From the NCBI RefSeq assembly GCF_000972495.1, contig NZ_LATM01000002.1, positions 62,001 to 126,000 on the forward strand: a stretch of 64,000 nt of DNA, in the 5' to 3' direction. Position numbers and translations under genes: made by a program. Shown one piece after another: positions 7,887 through 16,387 of the stretch. The notes under the pieces are model-generated. The model was not told the origin of the DNA. It searched no databases and saw nothing but the letters and a program-made list of their open reading frames with translations. Source of the stretch: Hymenobacter terrenus (GTDB lineage Bacteria; Bacteroidota; Bacteroidia; Cytophagales; Hymenobacteraceae). How positions within the stretch are numbered: position 1 is the first letter of the stretch; each line of letters opens with the position of its first letter.

Positions 7887-9725
7887 ATGTCCCTCTCCCG
7901 CGTTTTTTTTCTTCTGTCATTTCTGCTCCCGCTGCTCGGGCAGGCCCAACGCTCAACGCCGCCACCGAGGCCGGGCGTGCCGGCTGCGGCGTCGCCCGCC
8001 CCGCCCCGGCGCTCCGCTACGGCCAGCTCGCCTCCAGAGGCCCCGCCGCCGCTTGCAGGCAAAGGTTCTCCAATTAAACTGTTGACCGCGGGTGAATTAG
8101 TAGGTGGCGATTTTAACGGCGTAAAAATCCGGAAGCTGCTCGGCAACGTCAGCTTCCAGCAGGAAGACACCTTTCTGTACTGCGACTCAGCCTATCAATA
8201 CCTCGACCGGAACCAGGTGGAGGCCTTCAGCAATGTGCGCGTGCTCCAGAATGATACCGTGACCATTACCGGCGACCGGGGGTATTACGATGGCGACAAG
8301 CGCACGGCCCGCATGATTGGCAACGTGGTGATGCGCGACCCACGCATGACCCTGACCACGCCCTCGCTGGACTACGACCTGAACCGCAAAACGGCCGCCT
8401 ACACCGAAACCGGCCACCTCACCGACCCGCAAAACACCCTCGACAGTCAACAAGGCTTTTACGACACCGTTTCCAAAGTCTTCGTTTTCAAGCGTGATGT
8501 CCACTTGGTGACGCCCGATTCCGAGTTAAACAATGACACGCTGCGCTACAATACCGTCAGCAAAATTGCCTACTTCAACGGCCCCACGCGCATCAAGGGC
8601 AAGCAGGGAAACCTGTATGCCGAGGCGGGCAATTACAATACTCGCACCCGGGTTTCGGACTTTCAGAAAAATGCCAAAATCGACACGCCCAATTACCTGT
8701 TGGGTGGCGACCGGCTGGTGTACGACGAGGTGAAGCTCTACGGCGTGGCCAACGGCCACGTGTCGTTGATTTCCAAAAAAGATAACCTGACCCTGCGCGG
8801 CGACGCTGGTAGGTACTGGCGCGGCCTCGGCCGTACCAAATTATACGGTGGCCGGCCGGTAGTGCGCAACATCAGCCAGAAGGACACCTTGTACATGGCC
8901 GCCGATACGCTAATAAGTCTGGAAGCACGCCCCGGCCAAACCACCACGCGAACTGTAATCTACGCCTACCCGAAGGTGCAGATTTTCCGGGGTAATATGC
9001 AGGGTATCTGCGACTCGCTGACCTACGACCGGCAGGACAGCATCATCTACCTGAACCAGGACCCGGTACTGTGGCAGGCCAAAAACCAGCTCACCGCCGA
9101 CTCAATGCAGATTCGCTCGAAGCGGGGCAAAGTAGACGAGATGCGTCTCTATGCCAATGCATTCGCCGTCAGCCAGGATACGTTGCTCAACTTCAACCAG
9201 ACCAAAGGCCGCAACATGATGGCCTATTTCCGCGACAATAAAATGCGGCGCGTAGATGTGCTTGGCAACGCGGAAAGCATCTTCTACGCCTTGGATGGCG
9301 ACACGGCCACCACCGGGATGAACCGCGTGCTGTCGGCCAACATGCGGCTGCTTTTTGTCGAGAGCAAACTCAACAAAATAACCGTTCTGGCCAATCCCGA
9401 GGCCAAGTTTATTCCGCCCCACGAGCTCAAGCCCGACGACGAGCGCCTCAAGGGCTTTGCGTGGCGAGCCAAGGAACGGCCCACTCGTCGGCAGGTGTTA
9501 GGCAAGCAGTTCGACGACCGGCCTAGAAAGCGCCCCGCGCCCAAGAAAAAAGCCAAACCGACATCCAAACGCACTATCAAGGCGAAAGCTACTCCTAAAA
9601 AAACACCCACTAAAACCACGCCTCAGCCGGTGCCGAAGCCCAAAACGGCACCCCAAACTACCAAGCCGGCTGCTTCTGTAATTTCTCCTAAGCCGTCAGC
9701 CGGAGCGCCGAGTACGCGGCGCTAG
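7887..9725 (+). CDS. OstA/LptA-like LPS transport protein with basic C-terminal tail
   Basis: The protein has 612 residues: a signal peptide (VFFLLSFLLPLLGQAQ), a short Pro-rich stretch, then a long repetitive beta-rich region of the OstA/LptA type (for example FLYCDSAYQYLDRNQVEAF and the repeated DTL/ITGD pattern) to about residue 535. The family carries lipopolysaccharide across the periplasm. The last 75 residues or so are a Lys/Pro/Ala/Thr-rich tail (KKKAKPTSKRTIKAK and similar) that is not part of the domain and looks histone-H1-like. The start at 7887 gives a normal signal peptide; the upstream ATG at 7815 would add 24 unlikely residues. It precedes bamD, another outer-membrane biogenesis gene. 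Confidence 0.88.
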   Translation: MSLSRVFFLLSFLLPLLGQAQRSTPPPRPGVPAAASPAPPRRSATASSPPEAPPPLAGKGSPIKLLTAGELVGGDFNGVKIRKLLGNVSFQQEDTFLYCDSAYQYLDRNQVEAFSNVRVLQNDTVTITGDRGYYDGDKRTARMIGNVVMRDPRMTLTTPSLDYDLNRKTAAYTETGHLTDPQNTLDSQQGFYDTVSKVFVFKRDVHLVTPDSELNNDTLRYNTVSKIAYFNGPTRIKGKQGNLYAEAGNYNTRTRVSDFQKNAKIDTPNYLLGGDRLVYDEVKLYGVANGHVSLISKKDNLTLRGDAGRYWRGLGRTKLYGGRPVVRNISQKDTLYMAADTLISLEARPGQTTTRTVIYAYPKVQIFRGNMQGICDSLTYDRQDSIIYLNQDPVLWQAKNQLTADSMQIRSKRGKVDEMRLYANAFAVSQDTLLNFNQTKGRNMMAYFRDNKMRRVDVLGNAESIFYALDGDTATTGMNRVLSANMRLLFVESKLNKITVLANPEAKFIPPHELKPDDERLKGFAWRAKERPTRRQVLGKQFDDRPRKRPAPKKKAKPTSKRTIKAKATPKKTPTKTTPQPVPKPKTAPQTTKPAASVISPKPSAGAPSTRR

Positions 9726-9789
9726 CTGCAACCTTTGGGCCTCGTTAGGCACTCTTGCTCCCGATGGACTAGCCTGATGCGGCGTCCCG

Positions 9790-9821
9790 TTTGCCTTCGC
9801 CGGCTCAAATCGTTACCTTTG
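9790..9821 (+). promoter_or_regulatory. Promoter of bamD operon
   Basis: TTTG at 9790-9793 is followed after exactly 20 bp by TACCTTTG at 9814-9821. This is a full match to the Bacteroidota primary sigma consensus (TTTG / TAnnTTTG). The ATG at 9830 begins 8 nt later, so the leader is very short or absent. Confidence 0.7.
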
Positions 9822-9829
9822 CACCCCTT

Positions 9830-10663
9830 ATGCCGATTTCCCGCCTTACGGTTCTGTTTCTGCTCGTTAGTACGCTCATTCTGGGCTCCTGCGCCAGTGG
9901 TTACCAGCGCCTGCTGAAAAGCACCGATGTTAATAAAAAGTACGAAGCCGCCGTTAAATATTACGACAAGGGCGACTTCTTCCGGGCAGGCACGTTGCTC
10001 GAAGACCTGATTCCGCTGTTAAAAGGCCGGCCCGAGGCCGAAAAAGCCCAGTTCTACTTTGCCAATACGAACTACAAGCAGCGCAACTATGTGCTGAGCG
10101 CCTTCTATTTCAAGTCGTTCACCGATACGTACCCCAACTCGCAGTACGCTGAGGAAGCTTCTTTCCTGCACTCCAAATCATTGTTTCTCGATTCGCCGGG
10201 TTTTGAGCTGGACCAGACCAACACGGTATCCGCGCTCGAATCCATCCAGGATTTCCTGAACCGCTACCCTGAAAGCAAGTTCAAGAGCGAGACCGAGAGC
10301 ATGGCCCAGGAGCTGCAGAAAAAGCTGGAGAACAAAGCCTTCGAAAGCGCCAAGCTGTATTATCAGCTCCGTTACAACCAGGCGGCCGTCGTAGCGCTCA
10401 CTAACTTTCAGCTGCAATACCCGGCCTCGGCCTATGCCGAGCAGGCGGCGTTTCTGCGCCTGACCGCCCAGTATGACTGGGCCCAGGAAAGTATCGAATC
10501 GAAGCAGCGCGAGCGGTTTCAGGAAGCTGTGAACTTCTATCAGCAATTTATTGACACGTATCCGCAGAGCAAAAACCTGAAAGCCGCTCAGAATATGTAC
10601 GACGTCAGTCAGGCCCAGATTGCTAAGCTAAAGGCGGCGCCAGCGGCGGCGGCATCCAACTAA
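9830..10663 (+). CDS. bamD: Outer membrane protein assembly lipoprotein BamD
   Basis: The protein has 277 residues. It has a lipoprotein signal (LLVSTLILGSC, lipobox Cys about residue 23) and then TPR-like helices with repeated patterns such as AVKYYDKGDFFRAGTLLEDL and QFYFANTNYKQRNYVLSAFY. BamD anchors to the outer membrane and is the essential partner of BamA in beta-barrel insertion. The start at 9830 puts the hydrophobic region at the N-terminus and fits the promoter 8 nt upstream; the earlier in-frame ATG (9791) overlaps the -33 element. It is first in the bamD-rpoZ-coaC-coaB-DUF4835 run. Confidence 0.95.
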   Translation: MPISRLTVLFLLVSTLILGSCASGYQRLLKSTDVNKKYEAAVKYYDKGDFFRAGTLLEDLIPLLKGRPEAEKAQFYFANTNYKQRNYVLSAFYFKSFTDTYPNSQYAEEASFLHSKSLFLDSPGFELDQTNTVSALESIQDFLNRYPESKFKSETESMAQELQKKLENKAFESAKLYYQLRYNQAAVVALTNFQLQYPASAYAEQAAFLRLTAQYDWAQESIESKQRERFQEAVNFYQQFIDTYPQSKNLKAAQNMYDVSQAQIAKLKAAPAAAASN

Positions 10664-10683
10664 TTTATATTTAAATTCAGCCC

Positions 10684-11031
10684 ATGAAACCTAATCCCAA
10701 CACCCCGTCGAGCTCCATTATCACGCGCAACGTGGCCGATATCACCGGCGAAAACGGCAACGTGTACGAGGCCATTGCCGTGATTTCGAAGCGCGCCAAC
10801 CAACTGTCGGTGAAACTGAAAGAAGAGCTGAACGACCGTCTGGCCGAGTTCGCCTCTACGGTTGATAACCTGGAAGAAGTGTTCGAAAACCGCGAGCAAA
10901 TCGAGGTTTCCAAGCAGTACGAACGCATGCCCAAGCCTACCAGCCTCGCCATCGAGGAGTTTCTGCAAGGCAAAATCCAGTACATCACGCCCGAGCCCGA
11001 AGAAATTCCGGTGCCCCGCGAGTTGTTTTAA
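10684..11031 (+). CDS. rpoZ: DNA-directed RNA polymerase omega subunit (Rpb6-like)
   Basis: The protein has 115 residues and is of the Bacteroidota Rpb6/omega type: NVYEAIAVISKRANQLSVKLKEELNDRL matches the conserved helix pair that wraps the beta-prime C-terminus, and PTSLAIEEFLQGKIQYI the C-terminal part. It helps RNA polymerase assembly. It sits 20 nt after bamD, the conserved position in this phylum, and is probably in the same transcript. Family assignment rests on these motifs together with the neighbourhood. Confidence 0.88.
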   Translation: MKPNPNTPSSSIITRNVADITGENGNVYEAIAVISKRANQLSVKLKEELNDRLAEFASTVDNLEEVFENREQIEVSKQYERMPKPTSLAIEEFLQGKIQYITPEPEEIPVPRELF

Positions 11032-11062
11032 CTGACCGTTGGTCGTTGTCAGCTTTTACATG

Positions 11063-11141
11063 AGAACGTCACGGTGTGTTGGTCAAAGCATCTCTATCGA
11101 TACACCGTAGAGATATTTCGGCCAGTACACCGTGACGTTCT
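11063..11141. repeat. 79-bp nested inverted repeat between rpoZ and coaC
   Basis: Outer arms of 15 bp (core AACGTCACGGTGT and its complement) pair perfectly; an inner pair ATCTCTA (11090) / TAGAGAT (11108) forms a second stem. The right arm ends in TTCTTTTATT, so on the plus strand it could act as a terminator or processing site. It could also be a small mobile palindrome. Confidence 0.7.
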
Positions 11142-11179
11142 TTTATTGCTTAATAATAACTGACAGCTAACGATAAAAG

Positions 11180-11761
11180 GTGATGCCAGAGCCTAGTAAC
11201 CCGCAATCAGGAGTCCTGTATGGCCGGCGCATTTTGCTAGGGGTGAGCGGCAGCATCGCGGCCTACAAAGCCGCCCCGCTCACGCGTTTGCTCATCAAAG
11301 CCGGTGCCGAAGTACAAGTCATTCTCACCGAAGCGGCTGTTGCTTTTGTTACGCCCCTCACGCTGGGCACGCTCTCAAAAAAGCCCGTTTTAACGGGCTT
11401 TTTGCGTAATGCGGCCGCTGGTGAATGGCACAATCACGTGGAGCTAGGCCTTTGGGCCGATGCGTTGCTGATTGCGCCCGCCAGTGCCAATACCATTGGG
11501 CAACTGGCCAACGGCTTGTGTCCTAATTTGCTCTGTGCAGTGTATCTGTCGGCTCGCTGCCCAATATTTTTGGCTCCTGCTATGGATGTCGACATGTTTG
11601 CTCACCCCGCCGTGACGCAAAACTTAGTGCGGCTCCGCTCATTCGGCAACCATGTTTTCGATTCGCCCAGCGGTGAGTTGGCCAGCGGGTTGAGCGGGCA
11701 CGGGCGCATGCTGGAGCCCGAGGATATTGTGGCAAAGCTGGAGCAGTTTTTCAATCCATAA
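11180..11761 (+). CDS. coaC: Phosphopantothenoylcysteine decarboxylase (CoaC part, separate gene)
   Basis: The protein has 193 residues and is a flavoprotein of the HFCD family: ILLGVSGSIAAYKAAPLTRLL, the active-site His in WHNHVELG, APASANTIGQLANGL, and the substrate-recognition PAMDVDMF. It decarboxylates phosphopantothenoylcysteine to phosphopantetheine in CoA synthesis. In most bacteria this is the N-terminal half of a fused CoaBC. Here it ends at 11761 and the ligase domain starts as its own gene 108 nt later. A terminator-like palindrome lies inside the coding region at 11377-11403. The start MMPEPS is 18 codons ahead of the family core; a later start cannot be excluded. Confidence 0.9.
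   Translation: MMPEPSNPQSGVLYGRRILLGVSGSIAAYKAAPLTRLLIKAGAEVQVILTEAAVAFVTPLTLGTLSKKPVLTGFLRNAAAGEWHNHVELGLWADALLIAPASANTIGQLANGLCPNLLCAVYLSARCPIFLAPAMDVDMFAHPAVTQNLVRLRSFGNHVFDSPSGELASGLSGHGRMLEPEDIVAKLEQFFNP
11377..11403. terminator. Terminator-like palindrome inside coaC
   Basis: AAAAAAGCCCG TTTTAA CGGGCTTTTTG is a perfect hairpin with A- and T-tracts, the form of a bidirectional intrinsic terminator. It lies within the coding sequence, encoding SKKPVLTGFL. Whether it terminates or attenuates is untested; in translated mRNA ribosomes could suppress it. Confidence 0.5.
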
Positions 11762-11869
11762 TGCCAGAAGCTGCGTCATGCTTAACGTATTAGACTATGA
11801 CGTTTTAGTGAACCAATCCGAGTGGTGAGCTAACCTTATGGCGGCTAGTCGGCACTTAAATCAAATTAG

Positions 11870-12520
11870 ATGCGTGTTCTCCTCACCGCTGGTCCTACTT
11901 ACGAGCCTCTTGACCCCGTTCGTTTCCTCGGCAACCGCTCGACGGGCAAAATGGGGTACGCCTTGGCTGAGGCCTTCGCGGCCCAAGGGACGGAGGTAAC
12001 GCTGGTGAGCGGCCCCAGCCATCTGCCTGATCCGGCCAGTTCGCGCATTCGGACCGTGCGGGTCGAAACCGCGGAGCAGATGTTTGCAGCGGCAGCCGAA
12101 GCTGCTGTTGAGGCCGATGTCTGGGTGTTTGCGGCGGCCGTGGCTGACTATCGGCCGGCACATGTAGCGGCGGAAAAAATAAAAAAAACGGGCGAAACGC
12201 TTACCCTAGAGCTGGTGAAGAACGTGGATATCGCCGCCACCCTCGGCCAAAGTAAGCGGCCTGAACAATTTGCGGTGGGTTTTGCGTTGGAGACAGAGAA
12301 CGAGTTGGCGCACGCCCAGGACAAGCTCCGCCGTAAGCATTTCGACCTCATTGTGCTGAATTCCCTGCGCGATGCGGGCGCGGGCTTCGGCCACGATACC
12401 AACAAGGTGACCGTGCTGGATGGCGCCGGCCAAATCGTTAATTTTGAACTGCAGTCCAAAGCCGACGTGGCCCGCGGACTGGTAAGCCTGATTCTGGCCC
12501 GCCTGACCTTACCTCTATGA
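11870..12520 (+). CDS. coaB: Phosphopantothenate-cysteine ligase (CoaB part, separate gene)
   Basis: The protein has 216 residues: MRVLLTAGPTYEPLDPVRFLGNRSTGKMG at the start, VWVFAAAVADYRPAH, KIKKTGE, and DLIVLNSL near the end. This is the complete CoaB fold, which joins cysteine to phosphopantothenate using CTP. It is separated from coaC by a 108-nt gap that contains no continuous reading frame linking them in the same phase, so the split seems real and not an in-frame linker. The stop overlaps the next start as ATGA (12517-12520), pointing to translational coupling with the DUF4835 gene. Confidence 0.93.
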   Translation: MRVLLTAGPTYEPLDPVRFLGNRSTGKMGYALAEAFAAQGTEVTLVSGPSHLPDPASSRIRTVRVETAEQMFAAAAEAAVEADVWVFAAAVADYRPAHVAAEKIKKTGETLTLELVKNVDIAATLGQSKRPEQFAVGFALETENELAHAQDKLRRKHFDLIVLNSLRDAGAGFGHDTNKVTVLDGAGQIVNFELQSKADVARGLVSLILARLTLPL

Positions 12521-13440
12521 TGCAAAAGTTTCTCGCAGCCCTCTCCATGTTCGGGCTGCTCCTCGTGACAAGCCCCGCCGCCCGCGCCCAGGAACTGCTG
12601 GCCGAAGTTCAGGTGACGACTCAAAACGTCACTATCACCGACCCCACCATTGTCACGCAGATGCAGAACGACATCCGGACGTTCCTCAACAACCGCGCCT
12701 GGACCACTCAGGCCTACCGGCCCGAGGAGCGGATTCGGCTGAGAATATTTATCGGCATCACAGCCATCCCGCAAAATGGAACTTACAATTCCACCATGCG
12801 CCTGATTTCGACGCGCCCGGTGTACGGCAGTGGCTACGACACCAACGTCATCAGCATTAACGACCGGAGCTTTAACTTTAACTACTCGCCTCAAAATCCG
12901 TTGGATTTCTCGCCCAACAGCTTCGTGTCTAACCTCTCGTCGCTGCTGGGGTACTATGCTTACCTCGTCATTGGCGTCGACCGCGACACGTTTGGCCGGC
13001 TCGGTGGCACGCCGTATTATGAGCTGGCCCGTAACGTGGTCAACTATACAGCCAATCAAACCTCGACCAACGAGCCCGACGAAGGATGGCGTGGCAGCGG
13101 GTCCCGCGAACGCCACTGGCTGCTCGATAATATTACGGACCCGCAGCTCGAAGCTTTCCGCACGGGTTTGTACGGCTATTATCGGCAGGGAATGGACGTC
13201 TTCATAGAGAAGCCGGAGGAAGCTCGTACTTCAGTAATGGCGGCTTTGACGGGGATACAAAAAGTGGCCGTTACGCGCCCGGGAACCTTGTTTGCCCGTG
13301 CTTTTTTTGACGCGAAAGCTGACGAAATATCTAATATTTTTCGGACCAGTCAAAATCAGCAACAGAAGCAGCAAGTAGTGAGCATGCTCACGGAAGTGGA
13401 CCCGACAAATTCGGCCAAGTACCAGACTATACTTAAATAA
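12517..13440 (+). CDS. DUF4835 family secreted protein (PorD-like)
   Basis: The protein has 307 residues: a signal peptide (ending near ARAQ), then the DUF4835 core with QVTTQNVTITDPTI, NNRAWTTQAYRPEERI and the YYRQGMDVF and SAKYQTILK ends. Some annotations call this protein PorD and link it to the type IX secretion system; that role is taken from family naming, not from visible motifs. It is translationally coupled to coaB and precedes recN, the usual Bacteroidota arrangement. It probably sits in the periplasm or at the outer membrane. Confidence 0.87.
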   Translation: MMQKFLAALSMFGLLLVTSPAARAQELLAEVQVTTQNVTITDPTIVTQMQNDIRTFLNNRAWTTQAYRPEERIRLRIFIGITAIPQNGTYNSTMRLISTRPVYGSGYDTNVISINDRSFNFNYSPQNPLDFSPNSFVSNLSSLLGYYAYLVIGVDRDTFGRLGGTPYYELARNVVNYTANQTSTNEPDEGWRGSGSRERHWLLDNITDPQLEAFRTGLYGYYRQGMDVFIEKPEEARTSVMAALTGIQKVAVTRPGTLFARAFFDAKADEISNIFRTSQNQQQKQQVVSMLTEVDPTNSAKYQTILK

Positions 13441-13443
13441 ATT

Positions 13444-13543
13444 ATGGGTTATGGGTTATGAGTTATGAATTAGCAACAGGCTACTACGGCTGTTCCTATT
13501 TTAATAACTCATAACTCATAATTCAAAACTCATAATTCTCATA
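13444..13543. repeat. Simple inverted repeat of TTATGAGTTATGAATTA type
   Basis: TTATGAGTTATGAATTA near 13456 is inverted as TAACTCATAACTCATAATTC near 13503-13523 and partly repeated (AAAACTCATAATTCTCATAATG) up to the recN start. It occupies the whole DUF4835-recN gap. Confidence 0.6.
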
Positions 13544-15214
13544 ATGTTAGTCGATTTACGTATTAAAAATTACGCTCTTATCGAGCAACTGGAGCTGCGC
13601 CCGTCGCCGCTGCTGAATATTATTACGGGGGAAACGGGGGCTGGCAAGTCCATTATGCTGGGTGCCATTGGCCTGTTGCTGGGCAACCGTGCCGATTCGC
13701 GGATGCTGTTTGATACCGAGCGCAAATGCGTGATTGAAGGACAGTTTAACATTGCTAACTACCAGTTGCAAGATATTTTCGAGGCGGAAGATTTAGACTA
13801 TGACACGCACTGCATTCTGCGGCGCGAAATCAGTCCCAACGGCAAGTCGCGCGCTTTCGTGAACGACACACCTGTAACACTGGAAGCGCTGCGGAAAATT
13901 GGCGCCAATCTGATGGATATTCACTCCCAGCACGATACGCTGCTGCTGGGCGATGCTGTTTTTCAACTCAACCTACTGGACTTATTTGCCGGACTGGTGC
14001 CGCAGCGCACGCAGTACAGCAACGCCTTCCGCCAGTACCGCAAGCTGGAAACCGACTTGCAAACCCTGGAAAGTCAAGCGGCCCAGGCCAGTAAGGAACT
14101 GGATTACAATAGCTTCTTGCTGAATGAACTGGAAGAAGCCCGCCTCGACACTGAAGACCAAGACGCCCTGGAGCAGGAGGTAAAGCAGCTGGAGCACGCT
14201 GAGGAAATCAAGTACAAGCTGAGTCAGGCCCTGCACGGGCTGCGCGACAGCGAAATCTGCGCCACCGGCAGCATGAAAGAAGCCGTGACGCTGCTGGGCC
14301 AGGTGGCCAGCTATGCCGATAATTTCAAGGAACTGCGCCAGCGTCTCGACAGCTGCTTGATTGAGCTGCACGACATCGCCGATGAAGTGGAAACGGCCGA
14401 GCGCCGCACCGAGGGCGACCCCGCGCGCGCCGAGGAGCTGCAAGACCGCCTCAATGTGCTCTATACGCTGCAGCGCAAGCACCAAGCCCGCGACCTGCCC
14501 GCCCTAATTGCCGTTCGTGATGGCCTGCGGCAGAAAGTAAGTTCGGTGCTGAATCTGGATAAGGAAATAAGCCGCTTGCGCAAGGACTCGGGCGCGGCGC
14601 TGGCTGCCGTAACCAAGCAGGGTACCAAGCTTTCGGAGAGCCGTCGCAAGTCGTTTCCCACGTTTGAGAAGCAGCTGGGGTTGCTGCTGGCTGACCTCGG
14701 TATGCCGCACGCCCGCATTGTGGTGCAGCATAATACCGGGGCGCCTGCCACCAGCGGTATTGATGTGGTGAACATCCTTTTCACTGCCAACAAAGGTGCC
14801 CAGCCCCAGACCTTGAGCAAGGCCGCGTCGGGCGGGGAATTCTCGCGCCTGATGCTCTGTATCAAGTATATGTTGGCCGATAAAACGGCGCTGCCCACGA
14901 TAGTGTTCGACGAAATTGACACCGGTATTTCCGGCGAGATTGCCGTGAAAGTGGGCCGCATGATGCAGCAAATGGCCCAGAAACACCAACTGGTGGCTAT
15001 TTCTCACTTGCCCCAAATGGCCGCGGCCGGCGACGCACACTACTTTGTGTATAAGGAGGACCGTGCCGACCGCACGGTGAGCCGTATCCGCGAGCTGAAC
15101 CAGGATGACCGTATTAAGGAAATTGCTCACATGATTGCGGGGGCTAAGCCGAGTGAGAATGCTTTTCAAAGTGCACGTGAGCTCTTGGCGTTGCGGGGGG
15201 AAGTGGCGGCATAG
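13544..15214 (+). CDS. recN: DNA repair protein RecN
   Basis: The protein has 556 residues, typical RecN length. Walker A GETGAGKS lies near residues 29-36, the long coiled-coil middle covers about 150-380 (for example LEQEVKQLEHAEEIKYK), and the C-terminal head has LSKAASGGEFSRLMLCIKY (signature), IVFDEIDTGISGE (Walker B) and ISHLPQMAAAGD. It is an SMC-like ATPase acting at double-strand breaks. It lies 103 nt after the DUF4835 gene and may be cotranscribed. Confidence 0.97.
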   Translation: MLVDLRIKNYALIEQLELRPSPLLNIITGETGAGKSIMLGAIGLLLGNRADSRMLFDTERKCVIEGQFNIANYQLQDIFEAEDLDYDTHCILRREISPNGKSRAFVNDTPVTLEALRKIGANLMDIHSQHDTLLLGDAVFQLNLLDLFAGLVPQRTQYSNAFRQYRKLETDLQTLESQAAQASKELDYNSFLLNELEEARLDTEDQDALEQEVKQLEHAEEIKYKLSQALHGLRDSEICATGSMKEAVTLLGQVASYADNFKELRQRLDSCLIELHDIADEVETAERRTEGDPARAEELQDRLNVLYTLQRKHQARDLPALIAVRDGLRQKVSSVLNLDKEISRLRKDSGAALAAVTKQGTKLSESRRKSFPTFEKQLGLLLADLGMPHARIVVQHNTGAPATSGIDVVNILFTANKGAQPQTLSKAASGGEFSRLMLCIKYMLADKTALPTIVFDEIDTGISGEIAVKVGRMMQQMAQKHQLVAISHLPQMAAAGDAHYFVYKEDRADRTVSRIRELNQDDRIKEIAHMIAGAKPSENAFQSARELLALRGEVAA

Positions 15215-15462
15215 TTATCGGTCATCACCAAGTGAAGGCCACGCAACCTAGCCTTTCTTGGCGACTATGCTGGGCTAACGACAAGCCAATTCGGCTAAGC
15301 CCGCTAACTTGCCGACCTAAACCAAATGGTTTGGCTTGTCACTTTATCCGGTGTCGCTCGGGAAGAACAGCCTTGCTATGCTGAACTTCGTTTGCCGCAT
15401 TCCGCGGCATTCCACTGGCAATGACGGGCTATTTTCATTACTACTTACTCCACTAACCCACC

Positions 15463-16287
15463 ATGCCTAATAACCTTCTCGCCGGCAAAGTCGGCATCAT
15501 TTCCGGCGCGCTCAATGACCAATCCATCGCCTGGAAAGTAGCGCAGAAAGCACATGCCGAAGGCGCCCGCTTCGTGCTCACCAACGCGCCGCTGGCCATG
15601 CGCATGGGCGAAATCAACAAGCTGAGCGAGGAATGTAACGCGCCCATCATTCCGGCCGATGCTACGTCGACGGAGGAGCTGGAAGCGCTGTTTGCCGGGG
15701 CGCAGGAGAAGCTGGGCGGTAAGCTCGATTTCGTGCTACATAGCATTGGCATGAGCGCCAACATTCGTAAGAAAAAGCACTACGGTGAGCTGGACTACAA
15801 GTTCTTCCAGCAGACGATTGACGTCTCGGCCCTGTCGCTGCACAAGATGCTAGCTGTGGCTGAGAAGCAGGATGCCCTCAACGAGTGGGGCAGCATCGTG
15901 GCGCTGAGCTACATTGCCTCGCAGCGCGCTTTCCTCGACTACACCGACATGACCCAGGCCAAAGCCATGCTCGAAAGCATTGCCCGCAGCTACGGCCAGC
16001 GCCTCGGCAAGCTGAAAAAAGTGAGGGTGAATACCATCTCGCAGTCGCCCACCAAGACTACCGCCGGCACCGGCATTAGCGGCTTTGATGCCTTTTTCAA
16101 CTTTGCGGATATGATGTCGCCCCTCGGCAACGCCCCCGCCGAAGCCTGTGCCGACTACTGTATTTCGCTGTTTTCGGACCTGACCCGCTACGTGACCATG
16201 CAAAACCTGATGCATGACGGTGGCTTCAGCACCACCGGCATCTCGGCCGAAGTAGTAGAATTGCTGACGAAGGCAGCTGGCGAGTAG
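15463..16287 (+). CDS. fabI: Enoyl-[acyl-carrier-protein] reductase FabI
   Basis: The protein has 274 residues. It is a divergent SDR of the FabI type: LAGKVGIISGALNDQSIAWK (nucleotide site without the usual GxxxGxG), FVLHSIGMSA, SYIASQRAFLDYTDMTQAKAML holding the Tyr-x6-Lys pair, and NTISQSPTKTTAG in the substrate loop. It carries out the last reduction in each cycle of fatty acid elongation. It stands alone, with an intrinsic terminator following. Confidence 0.96.
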   Translation: MPNNLLAGKVGIISGALNDQSIAWKVAQKAHAEGARFVLTNAPLAMRMGEINKLSEECNAPIIPADATSTEELEALFAGAQEKLGGKLDFVLHSIGMSANIRKKKHYGELDYKFFQQTIDVSALSLHKMLAVAEKQDALNEWGSIVALSYIASQRAFLDYTDMTQAKAMLESIARSYGQRLGKLKKVRVNTISQSPTKTTAGTGISGFDAFFNFADMMSPLGNAPAEACADYCISLFSDLTRYVTMQNLMHDGGFSTTGISAEVVELLTKAAGE

Positions 16288-16310
16288 GCGCTGCTTTTTA
16301 TATCGTACCA

Positions 16311-16338
16311 AAGCCCGGCCAATTGGCCGGGCTTTTTT
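16311..16338 (+). terminator. Intrinsic terminator after fabI
   Basis: AAGCCCGGCCAA TTGGCCGGGCTTTTTTG forms a perfect stem with a T-tract on the plus strand, 24 nt past the fabI stop. Confidence 0.85.
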
Positions 16339-16387
16339 GTGGTATGAGGGGCACGCTGGTGGCTCAAAAGACTACCACAAACCTTTT

